Source: Closterium sp. Naga37s-1
Taxonomy: Eukaryota; Streptophyta; Zygnematophyceae; Desmidiales; Closteriaceae
Length of the DNA: 64,000 bases
Assembly (NCBI GenBank): GCA_947471745.1
Contig: CANJKZ010001148.1
Coordinates: forward strand, 941,001-1,005,000
Direction of reading: 5' to 3'
Under the pieces are notes generated by a model, which saw only the letters and a list, made by a program, of their open reading frames with translations, had not been told where the DNA came from and made no database searches. Of this stretch, positions 1 through 9,625 are shown piece after piece (the stretch's first letter is position 1; every line of letters starts with the position of its first letter). A program made the position numbers and the translations under genes.

Positions 1-250
1 TGCCATGTTATTCGGCAGGTGTGTACACTTTACGCAGCTTAGAAATGTGTCATCTTAAAATTACGCGCTTCCCAAGATTCGTTTCGAATTAGCACAAACA
101 GTCGAGAATAGATGCGATTTCGGATTACGCAAAAGCGAAATCGGGAATGGTTGGCTCTCGATGCTACATTTTCTGACATCACCAGAAGCAATAATTGCAT
201 GTTTGCCCAATTTCGACGCGAATTTCTGCTTTGCCCAATTTCGAGAATAG
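1..250. repeat. Outer left arm of the foldback element
   Basis: This AT-balanced 250-bp arm pairs with 8399-8627, with only scattered mismatches and short gaps seen by eye. It ends at AATAG (246-250), which was duplicated when Cop1 inserted. The arm continues at 7640. Confidence 0.85.
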
Positions 251-379
251 TGTCAGAATATTATAGCTTATGCATATTGTGTAGGCTATAGTGGGGTAGC
301 CCATAAGGGGTACAACCCAATTAGGGTTAGTACTTGTACCCAATTCATTCATAGTTCATTCATTCCTTGTTTCTTCTCA
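251..379 (+). repeat. 5' LTR of Cop1
   Basis: 129 bp, starting TGTCAGAATA and ending TTCTTCTCA, matching 7506-7634 base for base. Inside is a stem-loop with GGGTACAA (308-315) opposite TTGTACCC (334-341). The LTR is very short for a copia element and has no obvious TATA box beyond the AT-rich TATTATAGC near its start. Confidence 0.95.
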
Positions 380-392
380 TGGTATCGAGCAG
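380..392 (+). other. Primer-binding site of Cop1
   Basis: TGGTATCGAGCAG lies directly against the 5' LTR. It resembles the TGGTATCAGAGC site complementary to initiator-Met tRNA, with one base missing. It would prime minus-strand DNA synthesis. Confidence 0.8.
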
Positions 393-1320
393 GTTCCCTC
401 GTGGGAACTGTTCCTAGGGCCCACCGTTTTTTTTCCCTGCCCGGAGCGCACTCAGCCCCTGCCCGAGTCGCGCTCCCCTCTCTCGCGCCGCCCTAGCGGC
501 CCCTTCGCGCCGCCCTCGCGGCCCCTTCGAGCCGCCCTCGCGGCTCTGTCGCCCTACCCTAGCGACCCCGCGGCCCCACCCTCGCGGCGCCGGCCGCCTC
601 CCTTCGCGGCCCCGATCCGCCGCCCTCGCGGCCCCCTACTCCGCCGCCCTTCGCGGCCCCTACTCCGCCGCCCTCGCGGCCCCGATCCGCCGCCCTCGCG
701 GCCCCGATCCGCCGCCCTCGCGGCCCCGCTCCGCCGCCCTCGCGGCCCCGATCCGCCGCCCTTCGCGGCCCCGATCCGCCGCCCTCGCGGCCCCTACTCC
801 GCCGCCCTCGCGGCCCCGATCCGCCGCCCTCGCGGCCCCGATCCGCCGCCCTCGCGGCCCCTACTCCGCCGCCCTCGCGGCCCCTACTCCGCCGCCCTAG
901 CGGCCCCGGCCCCTGCTCCTACGGCCCCGGCGCCTGCTCCTACGGCCCCCACGCCTACTCCTACGAGCAGCCCAGCCGCCGAGCCGCCCAGCAACCGAGC
1001 AGCCCAGCCGCTGAGCCGCCGAGCCGCCCAGCAACCGAGCCGCCCAGCCGCCGAGCCGCCCAGCAGCCGAGCCGCCCAGCAGCCGAGCCGCCCAGCCGCC
1101 GATACGCCCAGCAGCCGAGCCGCCCAGCAGCCGAGCCGCCCAGCAGCCGAGCCGCCCAGCAGCCGAGCCGCCGAGCCGCCCAGCAGCCGAGCCGCCCAGC
1201 CGTCGAGTCGCCGAGCCGCCCTGCAGCCGAGCCGCCCGAGCCGCCCTGTCCGGTAAGAGCAGCGCCTCTCTCACAGCACTGCCCTCACCCTACTGTTTGC
1301 ACTGCTAGTCTACTGCTGTC
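393..1320 (+). repeat. GC-rich repetitive leader of Cop1
   Basis: The untranslated leader holds two minisatellites. From about 480 to 900 a roughly 20-22 bp unit built on CCGCCCTCGCGGCCCC repeats. From about 965 to 1240 a unit of about 16 bp built on GAGCCGCCCAGCAGCC repeats. No long coding frame on the + strand crosses it, and the - strand frame at 897-1274 is a by-product of the repeat. Leaders of this kind occur in every related family in the window. Confidence 0.85.
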
Positions 1321-2347
1321 ATGGCTACCCCTAGTGTCCTCGCTTTTGACGCTGAGGGTCGGGCCATTGACTTTGAAGTCTGGATAGATGACCTGCAGCT
1401 TTTCTTACAGTGCGATAGGGCAGACGGCCTCTCCCTCTTTGACCTCACTTCTGGTGCCTCTCCTGCCCCCGCTGCTGATGCTGACGCCACTGTTCGCTCA
1501 CAGTGGGCCACGCGCGATGCTGCTGCACGTCTTGCTGTGCATCGCCACCTACCTACCTCTGAGCGTGCGCACTTTAGCCAGTACAAGAGTGCTCAGACCT
1601 TGTACGACGCTGTAGTTGCACGCTACTCCTCCCCTGCCACTGCTGCTCTGAGCCGCCTCATGCTACCGTACCTCTTCCCTGACCTTGCTGCCTTTCCCAC
1701 AGTCGCTGACCTCATTACGCACCTCCGCACTAGTGACACTCGCTACCGCGCTGCGCTTCCTGCTGAGTTCTGCGCCAAGAACCCCCCCCCCCATGTACAT
1801 CACCCTCTACTACATAGTCACCCGTCTCCCTGACTCCCTTCGTGTAGTCAGGGACCACTTCCTCTCGGTTTGCCCCACCACTCTCACCGTTGACCTCCTC
1901 GAGAAGGCCCTCCTAGCAGCAGAAAAGAGCATAGTCGCTGTAGGAGCCTCTCGTGGTGACCCTCGCACCCCCATCTTTGAGGGGTGTTCCCCCTCCCCTC
2001 TTTTGCCCTCTGTTGCCTCTGTTTCTGCGGCCGACCTCGCTGGTTTGGAGTCGGTTGGGGCAGCGTCTACCCCTAGCGGGAGACGCCGCCCTGGCAAGGG
2101 CAAGGGGGGCAGGGGCGCTGGAGGAGCTAGCGGGGGCGGTGGAGGCGGCGGTGGAGGCGGTGGAGGAGGTGGGGGTGGCGGTGGGGGTGGTGGCGGGGGT
2201 GGAGGTGTAGGTGGCGGCAGTGGAGGCGCAGGCGGCAGCGGCGGTGGCGGAGGGAGCGGAGGTGGCGGCGGTGGAGGAGGAGGCGGCGGAGGAGGTGGAG
2301 CTGGTCGGGGTGGCGCTGCGCAGAGGGTCGGCTCCGGTGGTGGTCAG

Positions 2348-2385
<38 letters not shown>

Positions 2386-5300
2386 CACTCGTGACGTCCC
2401 CTCCCCTCAGCAGCTCCGTGAGTGGTACACTGCACGCCAGAGGGGTTGGGGTACTGGTCCGTGCACCTACGTCCTGCGCACCGGCGACCGCGCGGGTGAG
2501 CAGTGCGGGGGTGCGCACTCCACCCAGCGCTGCTTTGGCCGCCTGACGGACGCTTGGCGTCACCAGTTCCCTGAGGCCACTGAGATCCCCCGCTGGGGTG
2601 AGCTGTCTAGGGCGGGTGTAGCTGTCTTTGACCTTGACTTTGATGCTATTCTTGCTGCCATGTATACTGTGACTATTAGTGATGAGGGTGACTGTTACCG
2701 GTGTTTTCCGCCCGACCCGGGCATTGAGACTGCTGCTCTAGGTACTGGTGAGGCTGCTGCTCTAGGTGCTAGCGAGGCTGCTGCTCTAGGTGCGTCTGCT
2801 CCCTCAGGTGCTGGTGAGTCTGCTCTCTCAGGTTCTGCGTCGGCTTCGGCCTCCCACACCTTCACCCTTGACTCGGGGGCTTCTCGCTCCTTCTTTCGAG
2901 ACCGCACCACACTCACGCCGCTTGGCCGGCCAGTTGCGGTCTCTCTGGCAGACCCCTCTGGGGGTCCTGTCCTTGCTCACTTCTCCACTGTCCTCCCGTG
3001 TCCGGCGGCCCCCTCTGGCACCCTGTCTGGTCTTTACCTCCCCTCGTTCTCTACGAACTTGGTGAGTGGTGCTGACCTACAGGATGCGGGGGTTCACCAG
3101 TTCACTCCTGCGAGTCAGCGGGTGACCCACTGCACGGACGCTCGGACAGGCCGACACCTGGCCACGTTTACACGTCGGCCGGGGTCGAGCCTGTACACAC
3201 TGACCACTGCGTCTCCCCCAGTCCCTGCGTCTGGTCAGGTAGCTGCGTCGGGTCAGGTGTTTGCTGCAGCGTCCAGGTCTGGTCCTGAGTCTGCCCCCTG
3301 CTCGTGTCGCCTCCTGTCTCACGAGACTCTCCTCTGGCACCACCGCCTTGGTCACCCCTCCCTGCTTCGTCTCCGGAGCATGGCCTCCCGTGTCCTTGTC
3401 TCTGGTCTTCCCCGGTCCCTCCCTCCACTTCCTCCGGGGCCTGGCCCTACCTGCGTCCCCTGTGTCGAGGGACGACAGCGGGCTACCCCTCACTCCTCCC
3501 AGTTTCCTCTGACAGAGGCCCCGCTGCAGACGCTTCACATGGACGTGTGGGGCCCGGCCCGCGTCCGTGGACAGGGTCACGAGCGCTACTTCCTGCTGGT
3601 GGTTGACGACTACTCGCGTTACACCACAGTCTTCCCCTTGCGCAGCAAGGGTGATGTCACTGAGGTGTTGATCGACTGGATCCGCGCAGCTCGTCTCCAG
3701 CTCAGGCGGAGCTTCGGCTCGGACTTTCCTGTTCTGCGTCTGCACTCTGACAGAGGCGGAGAGTTCTCCTCTGGCCTTCTGCGAGCCTACTGTCGTGCAC
3801 GAGGCATCCGCCAGACCTTCACGCTTCCGGACTCTCCACAGCAAAATGGGATTGCTGAGCGCCGCATTGGCATGGTCATGGACGTCGCCCGTACGTCCAT
3901 GATGCATGCGGCTGCCCCCAATTTTCTGTGGCCGTTTGCGGTTCGGTACGCGGCGCATCAGATCAACCTTCAGCCCAGGGTCTCCATGCCGGAGACCTCC
4001 CCGGCCTTGCTGTGGACGGGGAAGGTTGGCGATGCGTCTGCGTTCCGTGTCTGGGGATCTCGGGCGTTTGTCCGCGACTTGTCTGCGGACAAGCTGTCCC
4101 CTCGTGCTGCTCCTTGCGTCTTCCTGGGTTTCCCCCCTGACGCCCCAGGGTGGCAGTTCTACCACCCCACCTCTCGCCGTGTTCTGTCCTGCCAGGACGT
4201 CACGTTCGACGAGTCGGTCCCCTACTACCGCCTCTTCCCCTACCGCACTCCGTCCCTCCCCCCGCCACCGCTCTTCCTTGTACCAGGTCCCCCCCCGGTA
4301 GACCCCCTCCCCCCTCAGGGTCCTGCCCCTTCAGGTGTGTCCCAGGTAGACGCTGTTGAGCCTGTCGAGGTCGCTGGTGACTCTGGTGCTGCTGAGGGTG
4401 CTGAGCCTGGGGGTGCTGACTCTGGGGGTGCTGAGCGTGTGGGTGCTGACTCTGGGGGTGCTGAGCGTGTGGGTACTACGACTGGGGGTGCTGAGCCTGG
4501 GGGTGCTGAGTCTGGGGGTGCTGAGCCTGGGGGTGCTACGCCTGGAGGTGCTGAGCCTGGGGGTGCTGCGTCTGGGGGTGCTGAGCCTGGGGGTACTACG
4601 CCTGGAGGTGCTGCGCCTGGGGGTGCTACGCCTGGTGGTGCTGTGCCTGGCGGTTCTCCGGGTGCTCCTTCTCGCCGGGAGCCACTCTCTCCCCAGGAGC
4701 TGCGTGAGTGGTTTGCCCGGCGCTGGAGGCGAGCTGCTGGAGCTGGAGGTGCTGCGGGTACTGGAGGTTCTGTTGCTACTGAGAGAGCTGGTGCCACGGG
4801 TCCCGGAGGTGCTCGTACTGGGAGTACTGGAGCTACTGGACCTGCGGGTACTTCTGGAGCTGGAGTTGCTGCGGGTGTTGGCGCGGAGGCTACTGCTGTC
4901 GGTCCTGGAGGCGGTCCTGCTGGGGGTACTACTGGTGCTGCTGGGGGTTCTGGAGCTGGAGCTGCTACTGGTGCTGGTGCTGCCACTGGGGGTGCTGGTG
5001 CTGTCCCTCCTGTGTCTGGAGTCGCTGCGCGGCCTCGGCCCTACTTCGTGCCGCTCCTTCAGCAGGTTCTTGGTCTCCCGCCTTCTACTGGTCCTCCTCC
5101 TCCCTTAGAGTGTCCACAGCCTGTCCCGTCGCAGTTACAGTTCCAGCCGGCCTCCCCACTGCCTGCTCCGTCTCCCTACACTGGTCCTACTGGAGGTCTT
5201 GCTGAGCGTCGTGAGCCTGCGTCTCGCCCTGCGTCGCCTGTCCGTGCTGCTCGCACTAGTGGTCGCGGTTCGCGTCAGCGTCCTCCCCCTGTCCCTGGCA

Positions 5301-7294
5301 CGCACCGGATGTCTCTGCGTCCGTCCGCTGCTCCTCTGCGTGCCCCTTTGCCTTCTCCTCCTGAGTCTTCTCTTCCTGCTCTTGCCGACCCGGAGTCGGA
5401 CTCTCTTCGTGCTGCCAGTCCTACTGTCACGCGTCTCCTTGCTACTGTTGTCACTGACCCTTCCTTTGAGTCCACTGCTGCGTCTGCCCTAGTTGCTGAG
5501 CTCGTCGACTTTGCTGCTCGCTGTCGCCTAGACTACGTCGCCAGTCTTGTTGCTGAGTCTGAGTCTGTCTGTCCTCCGTCCGTCGGGGGTGAGTGTGCCC
5601 TTGGCACGGACGTCCTTGAGGACAGGCAGGAGGAGTTCCAGTGCTTGGCCGCTGCTTCACCTCATCTCGTGTCCGTACTGCTTACCCCTGAGGGAGACCC
5701 GGATGCACTTGACATCCCGACTCCGCGCTCTTACGCGGAGGCGATAGAGGGTCCCTACTCCTCTCAGTGGCAGGCAGCTATGGACGCAGAGATGGCTTCC
5801 TGGAAGTCCACAGGCACCTACGTTGACGCTGTTCCCCCTCCTGGGGCGAACATCGTCAGTGGCATGTGGATTTTCAGGGTGAAGCAACCGCCGGGTTCTC
5901 CGCCTGTCTTCAAGGCGCGTTACGTGGCTCGTGGCTTCAGTCAGCGGCAGGGAGTTGACTACTTTCAGACCTTCTCTCCCACCCCGAAGATGACCACTCT
6001 TCGGGTACTGTTGCACGTAGCTTCTCACCGTGACTACGAGCTACACTCTCTTGACTTCAGCACTGCTTTCTTGCAGGGCAGCCTGCACGAGGAGATCTGG
6101 CTGCGTCGCCCACCTGGCTTCACTGGGTCTTTTCCTCCTGGCACCCAGTGGAGCCTACGGCGGCCAGTCTACGGTCTCCGCCAGGCACCGCGTGAGTGGC
6201 ACGACACACTGAGGACTACACTTGCGGCTCTTGGGTTTGCTCCCTCTACTGCCGACCCGTCGCTGTTTCTGCGCACCGACACTTCTTTGCCGCCGTTCTA
6301 CATCCTCGTGTACGTCGACGACTTGGTCTTTGCCACAGCTGACACTGCTGGATTAGCCCACGTGAAGTCCGAGCTGCAGAAGAGACACACGTGCACTGAC
6401 CTGGGTGAACTGCGCAGCTACCTTGGCTTGCAGATCACTCGGGACAGAGCACGCCGCACCATTACCCTGACTCAGTCACACATGGTGCAGCAGGTCCTTC
6501 AGCGCTTCGGCTTCACGTACTCCTCGCCTCAGGCCACTCCTCTGCCTACTCGCCACTCGCTCTCAGCTCTGCCTTCGGATGAGTCCGTAGAGTCGAGTGG
6601 CCCGTACCCAGAGCTTGTTGGCTGCCTCATGTACCTGATGACCTGCACACGACCTGACCTTGCATACCCTCTTAGCATTCTTGCACGCTATGTTGCTCCT
6701 GGGAGACACAGACCGGAGCACATGGCTGCAGCGAAGAGGGTGTTGCGCTACTTGTGCAGTACGTCGGGCATGGGGCTTGTGCTTGGAGGGCAGAGTCCAG
6801 TGGTCCTTACTGGGCACGCAGACGCTTCTTGGGCTGACGACCAGGCTACGCAGCGGTCGTCACAGGGTTACACCTTCAGCCTTGGTTCCGGCTCTGTTTC
6901 GTGGCGGGCTACCCGCTCGTCTTCTGTTCTCGGCTCCAGTTGTGAGGCTGAGATCTACGCAGGAGCCATGGCTGCACAGGAGCTTCGCTGGCTCACCTAC
7001 CTGCTGACTGACCTCGGAGAGCTGCCTCGTTCTCCTCCAGTGCTGTACGTAGACAACAAGGCCATGCTGGCCTTGTGTCGGGAGCAGCGACTGGAGCACA
7101 GAACGAAGCACATTGCTCTCCGCTACTTTCTTGCTCGTGAGCTGCAGCAGCGTGGTCAGCTGCGTCTTGCGTACGTGGCCTCTGAGGCCAACACTGCTGA
7201 TATCTTCACCAAGGCGCTTGCGCCTTGTGACCATCAGCGCTTCTGTACTCAGCTGGGCCTTGTGCCTACCTTGCCTCACTTGCTCACCTCTTGA
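1321..7294 (+). CDS. gag-pol: Cop1 Gag-Pol polyprotein (one homopolymer frameshift)
   Basis: About 1990 residues would be encoded. The ATG at 1321 opens a copia capsid region. A run of 11 C (1782-1792) shifts the frame, which resumes at ATG 1793; the related Cop2 stays in frame here. A poly-Gly tract (about 2090-2310) and a CAG run (about 2350-2385) follow, then a CX13CX3HX4C zinc knuckle (2461-2534). The protease has DSGA at 2870. Integrase has the HHCC finger (about 3338-3467) and DDE residues at codons 3542, 3749 and 3857, with 35 residues between the last two. A low-complexity linker with Ala-Glu-Pro-Gly-Gly repeats (4380-4650) precedes reverse transcriptase (YVDD at 6311) and RNase H (about 6815-7230). 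All catalytic residues are present. The C-run could be a real mutation, a sequencing error or a slip site. Confidence 0.93.
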
Positions 7295-7505
7295 CCTTGC
7301 TTGTGCTGTTACATATATATATACCTGCTCTTGCTTGTCTAGCCTTTATATATATATGTACTCCTGCATGTGAACTGGCCTTGTGGCCTTGAACTTGTGC
7401 TCGGAATGTGTGGTGACTTTGTGATCCACCCTGAGCTTGCTTTGCTTTACTTTGCTTGACTGGTCTTGTGACCCCTTGTTCTCCCCCACTTTGCCTATGG
7501 GGGTG
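7295..7505 (+). other. 3' untranslated region and polypurine tract of Cop1
   Basis: About 210 bp between the stop codon and the 3' LTR. It has TA-repeat stretches near 7313-7322 and 7348-7357 and ends in the purine-rich TATGGGGGTG directly against the LTR, the expected plus-strand primer site. No gene is seen here. Confidence 0.8.
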
Positions 7506-7634
7506 TGTCAGAATATTATAGCTTATGCATATTGTGTAGGCTATAGTGGGGTAGCCCATAAGGGGTACAACCCAATTAGGGTTAGTACTTGTACCCAATT
7601 CATTCATAGTTCATTCATTCCTTGTTTCTTCTCA
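7506..7634 (+). repeat. 3' LTR of Cop1
   Basis: 129 bp, identical by eye to 251-379. The second AATAG target copy (7635-7639) follows at once. Confidence 0.95.
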
Positions 7635-8048
7635 AATAGATCAGTTGTACTGTTGACGCGGGTGACGGACGCTGCGCAGGGCAAATTAACGATTTTTTCT
7701 TGGGCGTGCAGAAATTAAGAATGGATGATCCGAAACGTGAAAAATCTGCCCGAGTTCTAATAGAGTTTCCTTTACAGCTATAAATAAACACGCTACTTGT
7801 ATTATAAGTGGCAAGTAATGAAAGCTAAGGTATCCCAACAATTAGAATATACATGTACCGTATGAACATTATGTTTTGTAGGGGCAAACTTTACAAACAG
7901 TCGGGCAGACTTCTCTTAATTGGGATTACCCTTTCCAAATTTCTGCACGCCCAAGAAAAAAATGTTGATTTGCCATGCGCAGCGCTCGTCACCTGTGTCA
8001 ATAGTACAGCTGATCTAGCATTTAAATTTGTTCAAGAAGAGTTGGGGC
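7635..8048. other. Centre of the foldback element
   Basis: After Cop1 the left arm resumes (7640-7714) and pairs with 7940-8016. Weaker pairing may extend to about 7757 and 7903. The spacer between is AT-rich, with no ORF above noise and no transposase motif. The arm is interrupted at 8048 by the mini-retroelement. Confidence 0.7.
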
Positions 8049-8393
8049 TGTCAGAATCCCAACCACTAGACCATTGGGATAAAAGGGCTTGTTTAGTAGC
8101 GGGTAAGTGCGCCCATAACCCCCCAGGCCAACGTGCCTGTAACCCTTCCCTAGGATCAATCGGGGATCACCAGTGGACCTCTGACACCCCCCCGCACTGG
8201 GATGCCCGAAGTGCACACACTGGGATTCGAACCCGAGACCTTCGCTCTGATACCATGTCAAAATCCCAACCACTAGACCATTGGGATAAAAGGGCTTGTT
8301 TAGTAGCGGGTAAGTGCGCCCATAACCCCCCAGGCCAACGTGCCTGTAACCCTTCCCTAGGATCAATCGGGGATCACCAGTGGACCTCTGACA
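8049..8393 (-). mobile_element. SMART/TRIM-like miniature LTR retroelement
   Basis: Two 138-bp direct repeats (8049-8186 and 8256-8393) differ at one base by my reading (8054 versus 8261). They flank only 69 bp of internal DNA. On the - strand the internal part begins with TGGTATCAGAGC (8255-8244), a perfect initiator-Met primer-binding site touching the LTR, and ends in GTGCGGGGGGG (8197-8187), a polypurine tract. A 5-bp target duplication GGGGC lies at 8044-8048 and 8394-8398. It has no coding capacity and must be mobilised in trans. The near-identical repeats imply recent movement. Confidence 0.92.
8223..8280 (-). promoter_or_regulatory. tRNA-like A and B boxes spanning LTR, primer site and internal DNA
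   Basis: On the - strand, TGGTCTAGTGG (8280-8270, near the LTR end) matches the RNA polymerase III A-box consensus and the 5' part of Asp/Glu tRNAs. GGTTCGAATCC (8233-8223) is a perfect B-box. They are about 36 nt apart, as in tRNA genes. Both LTRs carry the A box, but only the upstream one is followed by the B box. There is no cloverleaf with matching acceptor arms, so I read this as a promoter relic or working type 2 promoter, not a tRNA gene. Confidence 0.55.
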
Positions 8394-8398
8394 GGGGC

Positions 8399-8627
8399 AA
8401 AGCAGAAATTCGCGTTGAAATTGGGCAAACATGCAATGATTGCTTCTGGTGACGTCAGAAAATGCAGAATCGAGAGCCAACCATTCCGATTTCGCTTTGC
8501 GTTATCCAAAATCGCATCTATTCTCGACTGTTTGTGCTAATTTGAAACGAATCTTGGGAAGCGCGTAATTTTAAGATGACACGTTTCTAAGCTGCGTAAA
8601 GTGTATACACCAGCCGAATAACATGAC
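8399..8627. repeat. Outer right arm of the foldback element
   Basis: Reverse complement of 1-250, resuming directly after the mini-retroelement. The similarity stops near 8627. Confidence 0.85.
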
Positions 8628-9266
8628 ATGCACTTGAATACAGTTCCTAGACTAAGTTGCATGCACCTGAAAATGGCCGTTCAATGTAGCCACGATAACC
8701 CTACTTTGCCTGAATACTGTACTGTTCATCTGTATAGTAAATTCTTCCTGCCCGGTTTCCTCGACATTGGCCGTCGCATAAATAGATTTTGCATTGTAGA
8801 AGCCCGTTTTCGTCACCGGTTCCAGTGACACAACTAGTAACGTTTAGTGAAAACGACAGAACATAAAATTTCGCAGCCAATAACAATAACACAAAAGGTC
8901 GCGTTCGCGAAACTTGGGCCACAAAAAATCATGAACCGTCGATTGTTAGTATTGACGGTTCATATCGAATCTAAGCGTCCTGTTGAAAACTGTGAAGTTT
9001 TGTACAAGTTGGAATAATAGTCGTTGATCAGAAACGCATTCTACGGTTAGGATCAGTTGTGTTTGTGGCTAGGAAATGAATCAACCGTCGATCTATATTT
9101 TACTGGATGGTCGAGATCTCAGCTGACAATTCTAAAACTGTTTCACTAAGGTTGGAATTACAACCGTTGATACAATTTTTTTTGGATTTTCAACCGACGA
9201 TTCCTTCCCACACTTTGGTGCAGCTTTCTAGTGGCTAGTTGAAACCTTTTAGCCGTCGATCGTTCA
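8628..9266. other. AT-rich low-copy DNA without a gene
   Basis: No credible ORF. A degenerate word close to ACCGTCGATNGTT recurs near 8934, 9084, 9161, 9190 and 9251. It looks like an old, decayed repeat. Confidence 0.5.
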
Positions 9267-9396
9267 TGTCAGAAGTACGAACGAGAATGAATGAACTAGC
9301 AGCAAGATGGGTACAAGTAGGAAACCCTAATTGGGTTGTACCCCATATGAGCTACCCCACTATAGCCTACACAATCAGCAGCATATGAGTTTGACA
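9267..9396 (-). repeat. 3' LTR of Cop2
   Basis: 130 bp between TGTCAGAAG and GTTTGACA on the + strand. CATCCCCATAGGC (9397-9409) beside it is the polypurine tract on the - strand. The conserved LTR hairpin is present, with GGGTACAA (9309-9316) opposite TTGTACCCC (9336-9344). No partner LTR occurs in the window. Confidence 0.85.
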
Positions 9397-9625
9397 CATC
9401 CCCATAGGCAAAGTGGGGGAGAACAAGATGTCACAAGACCGGTCAAGAAAAGCAAAGCAAGCTCAGGGTGGATCACAAAGTCACCACGCATTCTGAGCAC
9501 AAACAAATGGCCACAAGGTCAGTTCACACGCATAGTTATATAAAGGAGAACAAGCAGTACAGTGATAACGACCTAGCAAGTGTAAGCATGCAGGTATATG
9601 TATAGAGATCACAGTACAAGCAAAG

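Larger units (their letters stand above)
251..7634 (+). mobile_element. Cop1: complete Ty1/copia LTR retrotransposon
   Basis: A 7.4-kb element with two 129-bp LTRs that I read as identical, bounded by TG...CA and flanked by the 5-bp target duplication AATAG (246-250 and 7635-7639). In order it has 5' LTR, primer-binding site, a 0.94-kb repetitive leader, one gag-pol reading frame and a polypurine tract next to the 3' LTR. Identical LTRs mean a very recent insertion. The only coding lesion found is one extra C in a homopolymer at 1782-1792. It interrupts the left arm of the foldback element. Confidence 0.95.
1..8627. mobile_element. Foldback (hairpin) DNA element carrying two nested insertions
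   Basis: Bases 1-250 are the near-perfect reverse complement of 8399-8627, and 7640-7714 of 7940-8016. Removing Cop1 (251-7634) and the mini-retroelement (8049-8393) leaves one long inverted repeat of roughly 330 bp per arm around a spacer of about 200 bp. That is the shape of a foldback or MITE-like transposon. No transposase ORF is visible in the spacer, so it would be non-autonomous. The left terminus may lie beyond the window start, so no target duplication can be tested. A Mutator-like or other TIR superfamily is possible but not shown. Confidence 0.8.

Noticed and set aside
1782..1792. Programmed frameshift between Gag and Pol in Cop1
   Set aside because: The shift falls within capsid, not at the Gag-Pol border, and Cop2 has no shift there; an extra C is simpler.
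4315..5108. Long frames on both strands over the Cop1 linker
   Set aside because: They are shadows of the 15-nt repeat in the true Pol frame and have no domain.
8223..8280. A genuine tRNA gene
   Set aside because: A and B boxes are there, but no pairing acceptor stem and no sensible anticodon arm, and the stretch crosses an LTR border.
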